DNA from: Chryseobacterium sp. ERMR1:04
GTDB taxonomy: Bacteria > Bacteroidota > Bacteroidia > Flavobacteriales > Weeksellaceae
Reading direction: 5' to 3'
DNA: 64,000 bases
NCBI RefSeq assembly: GCF_001297705.1
Contig: NZ_LIRF01000003.1
Location: 868,001 to 932,000 of the forward strand
The notes under the pieces are model-generated. The model was not told where the DNA came from, made no database searches, and was given only the letters and a program-made list of their open reading frames with translations. Each line of letters starts with the position of its first letter. Within the stretch, counting starts at the first letter, position 1. Position numbers and translations under genes: made by a program. Positions 28,031 to 37,518 of the stretch are shown here, in pieces.

Positions 28031-28570
28031 ATGAAAAAAGCTATTCTTCAATCGCTGTTATTTTCCTTATCTTTTGTGGCGTGTACTCTACACAATAAAA
28101 AGAATAATGATTATGACGCTTCGCAATCTTTTTTACCGATGCAAATCGGCAATTATTGGAAGGTTGATGCGCAAAACTATACTGAAATACAGGATACCCT
28201 GAGAATTGACGGGAAATTATATTTTAAATTTTATTCTCTAATTGGTGGCGATGCGGTATCTACTACTTATCTTCGAATTGATAAAGACAATCAATTACTG
28301 GAATCTTGGCCATCCGCAGCTGGTAAGGAATATCTCCGCGCTCAATTCAATGGAAAAGTGAATGACACTTTTTTTACCCTTAATGATAAAACTGTGAATG
28401 ATCATAAAGTGACCATCATTGCAAAATCCGACAAGAAAATGACTTTTTCCTATGATACGGTTTACCATCCCAACCTGAAAGGACATCCCAACACGATTAG
28501 CTACCTTAAAGGACAAGGATTGGAAGACAATTGGAATACTATAAAAATAAACGGTGTCATCATTAAATAG
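28031..28570 (+). CDS. Lipoprotein, hypothetical
   Basis: A 179-residue protein with a lipoprotein signal peptide (SLSFVAC, Cys at about 19). The mature part is a single beta-rich domain (MQIGNYWKVDAQNYTEIQDT), of the type found in many uncharacterised Bacteroidetes lipoproteins. No enzyme motif is seen. It is probably cotranscribed with the 70-residue gene upstream and ends at a shared terminator. Confidence 0.7.
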   Translation: MKKAILQSLLFSLSFVACTLHNKKNNDYDASQSFLPMQIGNYWKVDAQNYTEIQDTLRIDGKLYFKFYSLIGGDAVSTTYLRIDKDNQLLESWPSAAGKEYLRAQFNGKVNDTFFTLNDKTVNDHKVTIIAKSDKKMTFSYDTVYHPNLKGHPNTISYLKGQGLEDNWNTIKINGVIIK

Positions 28571-28628
28571 CTATTTATATTTTGTAATTAATAAAACGGT
28601 AAAAAAACTCAACTATTTCATAAAATAA

Positions 28629-28664
28629 AAAAGAGAAAATGTGAATAATTACATTTTCTCTTTT
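28629..28664. terminator. Bidirectional intrinsic terminator
   Basis: A perfect 14-bp stem (AAAAGAGAAAATGT at 28629-28642 with 28651-28664) has A before and T after. It lies between the convergent lipoprotein and patatin genes. Confidence 0.85.
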
Positions 28665-28714
28665 GATTTAAAAGTGACTCCAAATGTACTGTTCTTTCGT
28701 ACTTCTAATCGTTG

Positions 28715-30709
28715 TTACCTTTTCTTCAATAGTCTTTTTGAAGCAAGATCTCTTAAAATTTCTGATACTATTTTCTGTGTTATTGCTTTCGCTGCCATAC
28801 GTTTTGCAAAGAATATTCCGAGCAGTAGAAATGGTCTGGTTGCCAATGATCCCAGTTTAGATAACAGGCTTGGTCCGTACTTTTTATTGATCCAAGTTTC
28901 TGCCACCAGCTGCTTCTTTTCGGCTTCAGTATCTATTTTTTCCACAGCCTTTCTTTGCCTGTCGGTTAGCTTGGCCAATTCAGCTTCCTTCGCTAGTTGC
29001 ATGGCTTCCGTAAAATCCCGGCTTTGTAACAGACTGAATATTTTATTGAATCTCTTTTTTATTTTTCCTTCCAGTTTAAAAAGCTGCTCAGGATCATATA
29101 TTGGCTTTTGTGGAATATCGTAATGTGTTCGCTTCTTTATTCTTTCATCAACATTCTCACTTAACAGATGAAGATCAGGGATGATAGGCAAATAAAAAAT
29201 ACCGCTTCCTTCTTTTTTCTCAAATTTAAAAGCATCAATCATTGCAGCTGTCCAGTTTCTGTGGATAGGATGAATGTCATCTTTACTCGGATCTGCGCTA
29301 TCTTTATAATACGGAAACGAAAAAAAGTAACGCAGGAAATTACGTGCATTATTACGCCCAAGAAAGAAATCATGCTGCCGAAAACGGATATCAAGAAAAC
29401 CACCAAACGCCATTGCTGAAGCACAGGCAATGGTATCGGGAGGTCCTACAATTTTATTCTTTTCATTGGTTCTCCATTTTCTGGGAAAGATGATGCTCCT
29501 GAAATATTGAGAAGGGTCTGTTTCCAGCATTTCCCTGCGTTTTATTCTAGACTGATCCATAAGCGTCCCAATAATGGTCTGCGCGACATCAATTGCATCA
29601 TTGGGTTTGGAATAAGGTTTTTCCAGTTGGGCTCGGTCCGGAAAAGGATCAATCATAATGATTCCGTAACGAGGATATCCATCAGCAGGAGTATCTTTAC
29701 TTTGATGACTTAAAATACTTAACACCTCTCTATAAGGTTCGTTATTAATCGCTCCCCCATCAATCGCAATAGAGGAATATTTCTTTGGAAAATATTTCAG
29801 ATGAATTTTATTTTCAGAATCAGGATTATCATTCCCAAACTCTCCTGTAACAACCCGTTTAATGGCTGTTTTTAAATACTTATCGCTTAAATGCTCTGTC
29901 TTAAATTCACGAAAAGCCAATCCGATGGGAAATGCTCCTGTGGCAATCGTAGACAGTTTTAAGATATCAGCATAAGGCTTATCGTAAGGGTTTAACCACA
30001 AATATTTATCTGTATCGGGTTTAACGCCATTATTTAAATGATATTGAGTAACAATATAATGTTCAAATGTACTGTGGTTAGGAATCACACTTTTTCGACC
30101 CGATTTTGAAATGAGCGTTTCAAAATTCACATCAAGCGGAATACCGCGAAGAAAACAATGAGAATACAGCAGCTGAAGGTCTTTAGAAATATAAGAAGGA
30201 AGTTCTGCCGTCTTTAGGGCTATGTTACAATTCTCTTTTGTATGAAACGCATTGTCGGCAATGGTATCAATAAATTTAGAGTTTAGAAGTGAACCAAACT
30301 TTCCTTCATCCAGATCATCAGTATCCCATAGTTTTTCAAATAATGGTCTTGTATCCTTTTCATTATTGTCATCCATTAGAACCCAACTGTCATACAACAG
30401 ATTATTCTTTATTTCATTGGGTTCTTCGGGTTGTACTACCGGATTGATAGCGCCATTCAATGCATAAATAGCAGACATTGTTGTAGTCATTCCACCTGCT
30501 GAAGCACCACCCATGGCATCAATTCTCACACAATGTTGAGGGATTTTATCAAAATATTCTTGAAGCACCTCCCCTTTCTTTGCCTTTTCCCAAAGATCGA
30601 GTATTTCAAAAAGATAGTCCATAACTCCGGCGGTATAGCAACCTGCTGAGACAGCCCCCGCCATCGTAATTCCTAAAGAAAATATTTCAGTTTTATTTTG
30701 GTCTTCCAT
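28715..30709 (-). CDS. Patatin-like phospholipase
   Basis: About 664 residues from the ATG at 30709 (MEDQNKTEIFSLG); the longer ORF begins eight residues earlier. The patatin fold is shown by the oxyanion segment GITMAGAVSAGCYTAGV, the nucleophile motif GGASAGG at about residue 65 and the catalytic dyad Asp in IAIDGGAINNEP. A long C-terminal region (about 450-664) is helical and charged, ending in a hydrophobic/basic segment that may bind membrane. There is no signal peptide, so it is cytosolic or peripheral. Substrate: phospholipids by family. Confidence 0.88.
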   Translation of the reverse strand: MEDQNKTEIFSLGITMAGAVSAGCYTAGVMDYLFEILDLWEKAKKGEVLQEYFDKIPQHCVRIDAMGGASAGGMTTTMSAIYALNGAINPVVQPEEPNEIKNNLLYDSWVLMDDNNEKDTRPLFEKLWDTDDLDEGKFGSLLNSKFIDTIADNAFHTKENCNIALKTAELPSYISKDLQLLYSHCFLRGIPLDVNFETLISKSGRKSVIPNHSTFEHYIVTQYHLNNGVKPDTDKYLWLNPYDKPYADILKLSTIATGAFPIGLAFREFKTEHLSDKYLKTAIKRVVTGEFGNDNPDSENKIHLKYFPKKYSSIAIDGGAINNEPYREVLSILSHQSKDTPADGYPRYGIIMIDPFPDRAQLEKPYSKPNDAIDVAQTIIGTLMDQSRIKRREMLETDPSQYFRSIIFPRKWRTNEKNKIVGPPDTIACASAMAFGGFLDIRFRQHDFFLGRNNARNFLRYFFSFPYYKDSADPSKDDIHPIHRNWTAAMIDAFKFEKKEGSGIFYLPIIPDLHLLSENVDERIKKRTHYDIPQKPIYDPEQLFKLEGKIKKRFNKIFSLLQSRDFTEAMQLAKEAELAKLTDRQRKAVEKIDTEAEKKQLVAETWINKKYGPSLLSKLGSLATRPFLLLGIFFAKRMAAKAITQKIVSEILRDLASKRLLKKR

Positions 30710-30885
30710 AAAAAGGGTATTAGCCAGCGGCAAAGTAAAGATTTTTTTACTTTATATATCTTATTCTTTTGAAGGAGAATAAACTTGTGATCATTTTATT
30801 CTGTATTAATTAAATAAGGGCTAGCTATCCTAATTGCTGTTGAGTTTTCAAGCGTTTAAACAAACTCTACCTCACTATTTTACAT

Positions 30886-31290
30886 TTATTCCGGTACCTG
30901 ATCGTATTTCCCATTGGTTGCCCTCAGAATCTCCAACTTCTTTTTTTCGGCTTCATCATCTCTTCCTCTATTTAATATGATATTGAATTCAAGAGTGGAA
31001 TTGGGCACCGATTCGTAATGAAAATTTTGGGTTTTATATCCTTTTGCCATATAGGCTACACTCACTGCTATAGGAACTTCCACAGCATCAAACCCCAGCA
31101 TGAAATCGCCATTTTCACCTTTTATCCAGGATACATTTCGGCTCAGCACTTCCACTTTAGCCTCTTTAATCAGTTTTCCTTTGGCATTTTTAATATGTAT
31201 TTTATAGAGAATAGACCCTTGAACCTGGGCAATTGACAGACCACAAAAAAAGAAAAAAAGCAGTAATAGTAATTTTTGAAAGCGAATCAT
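30886..31290 (-). CDS. Small secreted beta-sandwich protein
   Basis: A 134-residue protein with a signal peptide (FFFFCGLSIAQVQG). The mature part looks like a carboxypeptidase-regulatory-like or transthyretin-type fold (KIHIKNAKGKLIKEAKVEVL). No partner can be named. It lies between a hydrolase gene and the patatin gene on the same strand. Function unknown. Confidence 0.65.
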   Translation of the reverse strand: MIRFQKLLLLLFFFFCGLSIAQVQGSILYKIHIKNAKGKLIKEAKVEVLSRNVSWIKGENGDFMLGFDAVEVPIAVSVAYMAKGYKTQNFHYESVPNSTLEFNIILNRGRDDEAEKKKLEILRATNGKYDQVPE

Positions 31291-31442
31291 GGTATTATTT
31301 TTATGTCTCCCAAAATAATCAATTTATTCATAGAACTGATGTAAACTTTTAGCCGCATTAAAAAGTTTAAATAACCTCATCATTACTATAACTTTTAGCC
31401 TTCTATTTCATTGCAATACAATTGATCTCAAAACGATTCAAC

Positions 31443-32573
31443 CTATTTAAATATTTTCTGCGAAAACTGGTAAAGACATCTTCTCCAAGTCAGCCATTCA
31501 TGGTAGGTTTGGGGAGATTCATATTGAGAATAAGGATATTTATTTTGAGTAAGATACGTAACGATCGTTTGATTAAATCCGAAAAATCGGGCTTCTTCCT
31601 TTCCTCCAATTCCTATAAAGAAAAACGGTTTTCGCTTTGATTTTAATAAATTACTGAGAGGAAGTTCTTTAAAAGGCTGACTTTCTGTCCCTTCATAAAT
31701 AACAGGACTAAAAGAACCAATGGCTGAGAAAAGCTCTGGATGATTAGCTCCAATCAACATCGCCTGATAACTTCCGCGAGAAAGGCCTGCAATGGCTTTT
31801 TTACCATTCGTTTTATATTTACTTTCGATGTAAGGAATCAGCTCCTGAACAACAATTTTATCCAGATTTTTAGTAGACAAAACCGCTCTTGGATAATCAT
31901 CCGGCCTTTTTTCTTCTTCGGGATTCAGTGCAATACCATAATCCATCACGACAATCATTTCTTTTGCCTTCTTTTCCGCAAAAAGATTATCAAGAATATT
32001 CCTGATATAACCTTGCTTTTCCCAACCCGTAATATCTTCACCAGTTCCGTGATAAAGGTATAAGACCGGAAATTTTTCAGTTCCGTAATTCGGAGGAAGA
32101 TATACTTTGAAATTCCTTTTTCCCAGCGTAACTTTTGAATCAAAACTATCATCCATAATTTTGCCGTGTTTTACCTTTTTCTCAAAGAAGAAATCTTCCC
32201 CGGAAGGGATCTCAATTCCGCTTGTTGGCTGGCCATAGCCAAAGTAAAGTTTTGTATTGGGATCGTTGGTGCGTTTGCCATCTACAGTAAACCAGTAATA
32301 ATGAAACCCTATTTCCAGCGGCGAAGTAGAAACATTCCAAAAGCCTTCTTTATCTTTATTTATCGTAGGTTTCAGATTTTGCATCCCATCTCCTCCTTCT
32401 AAAATAACAGATTTTGCGTCCGGAAAATATACTTTAAACTGAGTTTGCCTTTCGGTATCAACTTTTGGAAATTCTTTTCCTTCCAATGCGGTTATGGAAG
32501 TTGTATAATTTTGAGAAAATACCATGGCCGAACACAAGCCAAGAATGGAAGTTATTATCTTTAAATTTTGCAT
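31443..32573 (-). CDS. Secreted esterase, enterochelin-esterase/feruloyl-esterase-like
   Basis: A 376-residue exported enzyme (signal peptide ending MVFSQN). The N-terminal domain (about 30-130) is an E-set/CBM48-like sandwich (VKVYFPDAKSVILEGG-type). The esterase D-like hydrolase domain follows: PVLYLYHGTGEDITGW, the nucleophile elbow IAGLSRGSYQAM, an Asp-rich acid region and a late His (TYHEWLTW). This architecture occurs in Fes-type and feruloyl esterases. Substrate not determined. Its upstream neighbour is the DUF4932 metalloprotease gene. Confidence 0.88.
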   Translation of the reverse strand: MQNLKIITSILGLCSAMVFSQNYTTSITALEGKEFPKVDTERQTQFKVYFPDAKSVILEGGDGMQNLKPTINKDKEGFWNVSTSPLEIGFHYYWFTVDGKRTNDPNTKLYFGYGQPTSGIEIPSGEDFFFEKKVKHGKIMDDSFDSKVTLGKRNFKVYLPPNYGTEKFPVLYLYHGTGEDITGWEKQGYIRNILDNLFAEKKAKEMIVVMDYGIALNPEEEKRPDDYPRAVLSTKNLDKIVVQELIPYIESKYKTNGKKAIAGLSRGSYQAMLIGANHPELFSAIGSFSPVIYEGTESQPFKELPLSNLLKSKRKPFFFIGIGGKEEARFFGFNQTIVTYLTQNKYPYSQYESPQTYHEWLTWRRCLYQFSQKIFK

Positions 32574-32637
32574 TGATATGGTTTTAACATCATAGTAACC
32601 TGCTTAATCACAGGTTAGAAAACATCATTATTTCTTT

Positions 32638-33717
32638 CTACTTATCTGAAGGCTTTGCACTTTCTGTGAGCTCATTGATTTTAGTAATAATCATTGGGTA
32701 AAACTTCTCAAAAGAAGGAAACTGAGATCGTGAAGTTTCATAGTTTCCAAAAAGCTTTACCAGTTCGGCTGTCCAGAGAAACCCTTTATCGGTTTGTTTG
32801 GATATTTCTGCCTGTACGGCATTATCACTTTCATGATGATCCATCATATATCTTACCACACACGCCCTAACTAACGATTCATTGATTACACTGTGCCAGT
32901 CATCATACCCTTCTGCATTCAACTTTTTCTCCTCTTTTTGTAGCAAGATTTTTCCGCTACGTTCCAGGCCAACTTTAAAATCTTTATGATCAAGAAGGTG
33001 ATCAATAAAAGAATGGTTGAATTCATGAATAAGATAAGTAAGATAAACATCTTTTGGATATAAAGGCTTGCTTTTCTCATTAAAAGTCCATGAACCCATT
33101 ATTGCATACACCATTTTCTTACCTCCTACAGGCATAACGCTTGGCCCGTAATTGGCGCCTCCATTGGCAAGACCGATTACGACCTGATAATCAACTTCAT
33201 GATCACCATAATAGTTTAAATACCAGTTTTTATCGAATTCATTAACCGATTGATCAAATGCTTCTGTTGCTTCGGCATAGACTTCTTTATGCGCATCAAA
33301 AAAATCAGAGAATTTTGTGGTTTTATAAAAAGTATTGGCCAGCTTAACAAATCTGTTGGCATCTGCTTCAGTCCATTTATCATTAAGACTATTGGCGCTT
33401 TCCTTCACTCTGATCAATTCATTGTTTTTAAACTTTAGCTGAACAGCAAGAAACATCACTTTCGAAAAGCCTATATTTTTCTTCTCGGCAAGCTCTTTGG
33501 CAAATTGCACAACCGGATCATTTTTATAAGGATCAAAATAAACATGAATATCCTTTACATACGTCTTGGCAAAGTTCATATTATATTCAGGGTTGCCTGC
33601 CAGCCTGAAAATAATACTAAAGAGCTCAACCCTCGGATCTACTTTGGACTTCACATTATCCTCTGCAAGCACAGGTGAGGAGATAGACAACAGCAATAAC
33701 AAGACAATCAGTTTCAT
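32638..33717 (-). CDS. DUF4932 zinc-metalloprotease-like secreted protein
   Basis: A 359-residue exported protein (signal peptide ending PVLAEDN). The zinc-binding motif HEFNHSFID near residue 240 fits HExxH. Other conserved blocks, such as NPEYNMNFAKTYVKDIHVYF and ANGGANYGPSVMPVGGKKM, match what is known of DUF4932, a predicted metallopeptidase family. The third zinc ligand is not identified. It acts in the periplasm or outside the cell. It is the first gene of a run of minus-strand hydrolases, 65 bases from the esterase gene. Confidence 0.8.
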   Translation of the reverse strand: MKLIVLLLLLSISSPVLAEDNVKSKVDPRVELFSIIFRLAGNPEYNMNFAKTYVKDIHVYFDPYKNDPVVQFAKELAEKKNIGFSKVMFLAVQLKFKNNELIRVKESANSLNDKWTEADANRFVKLANTFYKTTKFSDFFDAHKEVYAEATEAFDQSVNEFDKNWYLNYYGDHEVDYQVVIGLANGGANYGPSVMPVGGKKMVYAIMGSWTFNEKSKPLYPKDVYLTYLIHEFNHSFIDHLLDHKDFKVGLERSGKILLQKEEKKLNAEGYDDWHSVINESLVRACVVRYMMDHHESDNAVQAEISKQTDKGFLWTAELVKLFGNYETSRSQFPSFEKFYPMIITKINELTESAKPSDK

Positions 33718-33785
33718 AAAAAAGGGATATTAGACTGCTGGCAAATGTATATATCCTCTACCAATCATACAAGTTATTGTTTTAG

Positions 33786-33989
33786 CAACTTCATAAAGGT
33801 TTAAAAGAATTATCTCTATGGGATTATAACAATGTTTTATTTCAAAATTTAGGCATTAAGTTAACATTAAATAAAAAATTTAAAACGCTAAATGGATATA
33901 TTAATATTGAATTCCAAATGCCTGGTAATTATAAAAAAGATGCAAAAATTCCTGTAGCAATTTCAATTGATGACAAAGTTTCGGATTAA
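33786..33989 (+). pseudogene. C-terminal gene fragment
   Basis: A 67-codon open frame (KELSLWDYNNVLFQN, then GYINIEFQMPGNYKK, ending SIDDKVSD) runs to TAA at 33987-33989 but has no start codon at its beginning and follows a stop at 33783. The pattern looks like the end of a beta-rich protein. It is on the opposite strand from both neighbours, so it is probably a decayed remnant left by rearrangement. Confidence 0.4.
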
Positions 33990-34002
33990 AATTATAAATC
34001 TA

Positions 34003-34704
34003 TTATTTGTTGTAAAGCATATCTAAACTACGGTAAGAGATCCACTCTTTATATTTTACACTTGCTTTATCTAAAACAAAGATCTTCAACCTATTTTCAT
34101 TCGGATTTTTAGAAAAATTAGCCGTATAGATTGTAAAATAAACGGTTTTATTTCCTTTATCTTCCCAAACTTGGATATTTTCCTCCATATGGTCTTTTTT
34201 AAACTCACCATTCTCATCAAGGAAGATAGGCCTTTCTTTAGTATTCACTTTCTTCTCTGCAAAATCGGGTTTATACCCTACTCTTTTTTCAATCGAGCTG
34301 ATTATAGTTTCTGCATTAGAATTATTAATCAATTCCATTTCATAGCCCCATATTTTTTTATTAGTCTTTAAATAAAAAACGGAAATATTATCTGTCCCCG
34401 ACTGTAAGGCATTATTAAATATTGACAGATTAATATTTTTATCTTTTGGAAATTGAAACTCTTCATAATCACCTGAAATATTATACTCATCTAAGGCATT
34501 ATCATTACTACTTAGCCCTATTCCCTTTAATAAATCATTTATATTAGATCCGAATTTCAATTCTTTAAAATCAAATTCTTTCTGACTGTTATTTATCGTA
34601 TTATCTATTTTATGTGCTTTAGAAGTAGTTTTCTCAGCCTTTTTTTCCTGACAATTCATTAAAACAACGCTGAAAACAATTTGGCATATGATGATCTTTT
34701 TCAT
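34003..34704 (-). CDS. Lipoprotein, hypothetical
   Basis: A 233-residue protein with a lipobox (VVLMNCQ). The mature region begins with a polar linker, then about 180 residues of mixed alpha/beta character (FDFKELKFGSNINDLLKGIG). No PepSY-like tail is seen, unlike the related genes further right. It ends an AT-rich block of lipoprotein genes and may belong to the same accessory region. Function unknown. Confidence 0.7.
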   Translation of the reverse strand: MKKIIICQIVFSVVLMNCQEKKAEKTTSKAHKIDNTINNSQKEFDFKELKFGSNINDLLKGIGLSSNDNALDEYNISGDYEEFQFPKDKNINLSIFNNALQSGTDNISVFYLKTNKKIWGYEMELINNSNAETIISSIEKRVGYKPDFAEKKVNTKERPIFLDENGEFKKDHMEENIQVWEDKGNKTVYFTIYTANFSKNPNENRLKIFVLDKASVKYKEWISYRSLDMLYNK

Positions 34705-34847
34705 TCCACTATTTTTACATTTAAATTCTTATTTCAAAAAGATATGCAGAGGTAATTAAATCAAGCATATAGTATGGTTGGTGTAACAAGATAATATTTT
34801 AAATCGACGCTAAGTTTTACAAAATATTTAATAAAAACAATCGATAA

Positions 34848-35486
34848 TTACTTGTTAAGTATTTTACCTGTTTCATCATCTATTAAAAAACTATAATTAG
34901 GCTGAGAATACCATTCTCCCTCTACAAGTTCACTTTTGAGAACATGGATTTGATAGTATTTTTTTGGAGCAGCATCCGGAGTATCATGGCGCAATGCTAC
35001 AGCTTGTCTTGTATCATAAATATCCACTTTCTTTTCTTTTAATACAATCTCACGAATCTGTTCAAAGGTGTGTTTAAAGCTTTTATCAAAATTGGTATCT
35101 TTTATTAATTTACCATTTTTATCATATTCTCTTACATATACTATTGAATTATTGAAATTCATAGTTTCATGTTTTAATGAACCTGATTGATCATAAATAT
35201 AATTATACTTGAGAGGACTAAATTTTTGATCTATATTTTCCATATATTCCTTTTCATGCCCTTTTGAAGTAAAAGTTGTTCCATATTGTGTAACCACATG
35301 AAAGTCTTTTGTTTCGTAGTCATACATATCCGGATGATCAGTAATTTTTCCCTTTCCTTTATTTTTTTCAAAATTTTCAATATTGAAAATCCTTGTTTTT
35401 TTTGGATTATTTTTATCATTCGTTTTGGATTGACCATCGCAACCAATTAAAAAAAACAAAATCATTATTAAAAATACTTCTCTCAT
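34848..35486 (-). CDS. Array lipoprotein 1, PepSY-like tail (putative immunity protein)
   Basis: A 212-residue lipoprotein (MREVFLIMILFFLIGC, lipobox IGC). A middle region of YD/MORN-like repeats (EYDKNGKLIKDTNFDK) leads to a tail with the conserved pattern YYQIHVLKSELVE, then YSFLIDDETGKIL, reminiscent of PepSY domains (YEV..., vDa.tGkv). The last 70 residues are almost identical to those of the gene at 36103, which suggests recent gene conversion. Paralogs lie at 36103, 36858 and 38110. Inferred role: periplasmic inhibitor/immunity against the nearby metzincin. Confidence 0.7.
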   Translation of the reverse strand: MREVFLIMILFFLIGCDGQSKTNDKNNPKKTRIFNIENFEKNKGKGKITDHPDMYDYETKDFHVVTQYGTTFTSKGHEKEYMENIDQKFSPLKYNYIYDQSGSLKHETMNFNNSIVYVREYDKNGKLIKDTNFDKSFKHTFEQIREIVLKEKKVDIYDTRQAVALRHDTPDAAPKKYYQIHVLKSELVEGEWYSQPNYSFLIDDETGKILNK

Positions 35487-35520
35487 CTTTTGAAAATACT
35501 CGGATTAAAATAAATCAACG
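35487..35520 (-). repeat. Shared leader repeat, copy 1
   Basis: The 34 bases upstream of this lipoprotein ATG (reading TTTTGAAAATACT near the start codon) are shared with those before the genes starting at 36729 and 37490, with one to three differences. They mark duplicated units that include the 5' leader. Confidence 0.65.
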
Positions 35521-35575
35521 CTTAATTGAAAACAACTTTCATTAAAAAATATATTACATTACAGGAATACCTATT

Positions 35576-36049
35576 TTATCTATAAATTTTAAATATTTTC
35601 TGCTTATTTTCGCAGTCTGCATCTCTTTGATTTAAATAGATTAAGGAATTTTTTTTCATTAAAAATTTTTCATTAAAAAATTCTATAAAAAACTTTGTTT
35701 CTATTTTTGGTCTACAATTATCTTTTGTTGTGACTATTTTCTTTTTAATTCGTTCCATCATTTCTGGGCATAATAGAGAAAAATGGCTAACATATAAACA
35801 TGTTTTTGGCATCACAGAATTTAAGATTAATAAATTATTCTGGAGCGTCCAATTTCCTTCTGATAATGATTCGCTATCAGCTGTTTTTTCATAAAAACTG
35901 AATTTATTATTTGGTAAAATTGTCAAATATCCTTTATTATCTGTGTATCTTTCTACTTTCCATGTTCCGTATTTTTTTTGGCTTTGGGCAAATACGTGAA
36001 AGCAGAAAGTAAAAATCATTAAAAGTATTAGTGATTTATTATAGAACAT
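35576..36049 (-). CDS. Small secreted protein, hypothetical
   Basis: A 157-residue protein with a signal peptide (IFTFCFHVFAQSQ). The body is short and beta-rich (GTWKVERYTDNKGYLTILPN), lipocalin-like in rhythm, with six cysteines, including C-terminal ones, and a basic end. It sits inside the lipoprotein array but is not a paralog of it. Function unknown; it could be an unrelated immunity gene. Confidence 0.6.
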   Translation of the reverse strand: MFYNKSLILLMIFTFCFHVFAQSQKKYGTWKVERYTDNKGYLTILPNNKFSFYEKTADSESLSEGNWTLQNNLLILNSVMPKTCLYVSHFSLLCPEMMERIKKKIVTTKDNCRPKIETKFFIEFFNEKFLMKKNSLIYLNQRDADCENKQKIFKIYR

Positions 36050-36102
36050 TATTTTTTAGTATTTCGATGGTGTTAATTTAATATAGTTTTAATCTTATTG
36101 AT

Positions 36103-36729
36103 TTATTCGTGGATAAATATTTTACCCGTTTCATCATCTATTAGAAAACTATAATTAGGCTGAGAATACCATTCTCCACCTACAAGTTCGCTTTTGAGAA
36201 CATGGATTTGATAGTATTTTTTTAGAGTAGCATCCGGAGTATCGTGGCGTAATGCTACAGCTTGCCTTGTATCATAGATATCCACTTGTTTTTCTTTTAA
36301 TACGATCTCACGAATCTGTTCAAAGGTGTGTTTAAAGTTTTTGTCAAAATTGGTTTCTTTTATTAATTTACCATTTTTATCATATCCTTTTGTTACTAAT
36401 ACAGAATTATTAAATTCATTCATTTCGGTTTCTCTATACCCAGAAAGATCATATGTATATCTATATCTGTAAGGACTAAATTCTTTTGAAACTTCTTCTG
36501 AGTAATAATCATCTTGTTCATACTTAGACTGAACTATATATAATCCATCTTGAGTTTTATAATCATAGATATGTGGATCATCATAAATTTTACCTCTACC
36601 TTTATTTTTTTCAAAATTTTCAATATCAAATGTTTCCATTTTATCTGTAGTAGTTTTATGATTAGTTTTGGTTTGACCATCGCAACCAATTAAAACCAAA
36701 AAAATAATTATTAAAAATACTTCTCTCAT
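36103..36729 (-). CDS. Array lipoprotein 2, PepSY-like tail (putative immunity protein)
   Basis: A 208-residue lipoprotein (MREVFLIIIFLVLIGC). It is closely related to the gene at 34848 throughout, with the same DIENFEKNKG block, the YDKNGKLIKETNFDK repeat and the YYQIHVLKSELV tail, but differs in the centre. The C-terminal pairing YSFLIDDETGKI is identical to array lipoprotein 1. The end (FIHE) differs slightly. See the metzincin entry for the proposed role. Confidence 0.7.
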   Translation of the reverse strand: MREVFLIIIFLVLIGCDGQTKTNHKTTTDKMETFDIENFEKNKGRGKIYDDPHIYDYKTQDGLYIVQSKYEQDDYYSEEVSKEFSPYRYRYTYDLSGYRETEMNEFNNSVLVTKGYDKNGKLIKETNFDKNFKHTFEQIREIVLKEKQVDIYDTRQAVALRHDTPDATLKKYYQIHVLKSELVGGEWYSQPNYSFLIDDETGKIFIHE

Positions 36730-36763
36730 CTTTTGAAAATACTAGGATTAAAATAAATCAACA
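36730..36763 (-). repeat. Shared leader repeat, copy 2
   Basis: Same 34-base leader as at 35487, preceding the ATG at 36729. It differs by about one base in the region covered. Confidence 0.65.
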
Positions 36764-36776
36764 TTAAATTTCACAC

Positions 36777-36823
36777 AACAATCGATAATTACTTGTTAAG
36801 TATTTTACCTGTTTCATCATCTA
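36777..36823 (-). pseudogene. Relic of a lost array lipoprotein
   Basis: These 47 bases (holding the stop and the reversed codons for the tail DETGKILNK) are nearly identical to the 3' end of the gene at 34848, near 34837-34884. They lie in the gap before the gene at 36858, whose own 3' end is different. This is the scar of a deleted or recombined copy. Confidence 0.6.
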
Positions 36824-36857
36824 GAAAATAAGGTAAGAACTGGTACGAAATACTCCG

Positions 36858-37490
36858 TTACTTTATAACATGGTAATCAGATTTAAGAACCGTTTTACCT
36901 GTAGTTCCATCGATTAATAAATACTCCATTTTTTGCTCTCCCGTTTTATATTTTAAAAATACTTCATAATAGAAAACACCATCTTTTAAAGTTCTGCCTG
37001 CTGCAGAACCTTCACTCTTATCTTCTAAATTAATTTGATATTCTTTTTTTATTTTTTCAATTAAATCATTAATAGCAAACTTATAAGGTTTTTCATAGTC
37101 TATTTCTTTGATAAGATTGCCTTTTTCATTAAACTCTTTCCATTTACCAACATTGGTCTGATAAAAGAAATCCCCTGTTTTAATAAGAATATTACTCATA
37201 TCGTATTCTTTATAAACACCCAAAGATGAACCATTTAGATTTATTCTTTCAGCATAACCATGCTTGTCGCTTTTCTCAATTAGTTGTACCAAATCTCCAT
37301 TTGTCATTTTATAAAATCCCATATCATCAGTTGGTAAATTTTTGTATTTGTATAGATTGAAGCGTTCCATAGTATCTTTTTTTAAAGGATTGTTTAATGT
37401 ATCTATTTTATCCGATGATAAGTTTTTTTTGTTCTGACCATCACAGCTGCTCAAAACAAACAAAATCATTATTAAAAATACTTCTCTCAT
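36858..37490 (-). CDS. Array lipoprotein 3, PepSY-like tail (putative immunity protein)
   Basis: A 210-residue lipoprotein (MREVFLIMILFVLSSC) with the same signal peptide as lipoproteins 1 and 2 but a different body. MORN-like repeats (FNEKGNLIKEIDYEKPYK) precede a helix (INDLIEKIKKEYQINL) and the PepSY-like end (YYEVFLKYKTGE, then LLIDGTTGKTV). The tail is closer to that of lipoprotein 4 than to 1 and 2. The IS200/IS605 element begins just upstream of its leader. Confidence 0.7.
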   Translation of the reverse strand: MREVFLIMILFVLSSCDGQNKKNLSSDKIDTLNNPLKKDTMERFNLYKYKNLPTDDMGFYKMTNGDLVQLIEKSDKHGYAERINLNGSSLGVYKEYDMSNILIKTGDFFYQTNVGKWKEFNEKGNLIKEIDYEKPYKFAINDLIEKIKKEYQINLEDKSEGSAAGRTLKDGVFYYEVFLKYKTGEQKMEYLLIDGTTGKTVLKSDYHVIK

Positions 37491-37518
37491 CTTTTGAAAA
37501 TACTAGGATTAAACTAAA
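37491..37518 (-). repeat. Shared leader repeat, copy 3 (broken by the IS element)
   Basis: Matches the other two leaders for about 28 bases and then runs into the first end-hairpin of the IS200/IS605 element at 37522. Confidence 0.55.

Noticed and set aside
28641..29123. Plus-strand ORF of 160 codons opposite the patatin gene end
   Set aside because: Begins inside the terminator and mirrors the patatin C-terminal codons; no independent support.
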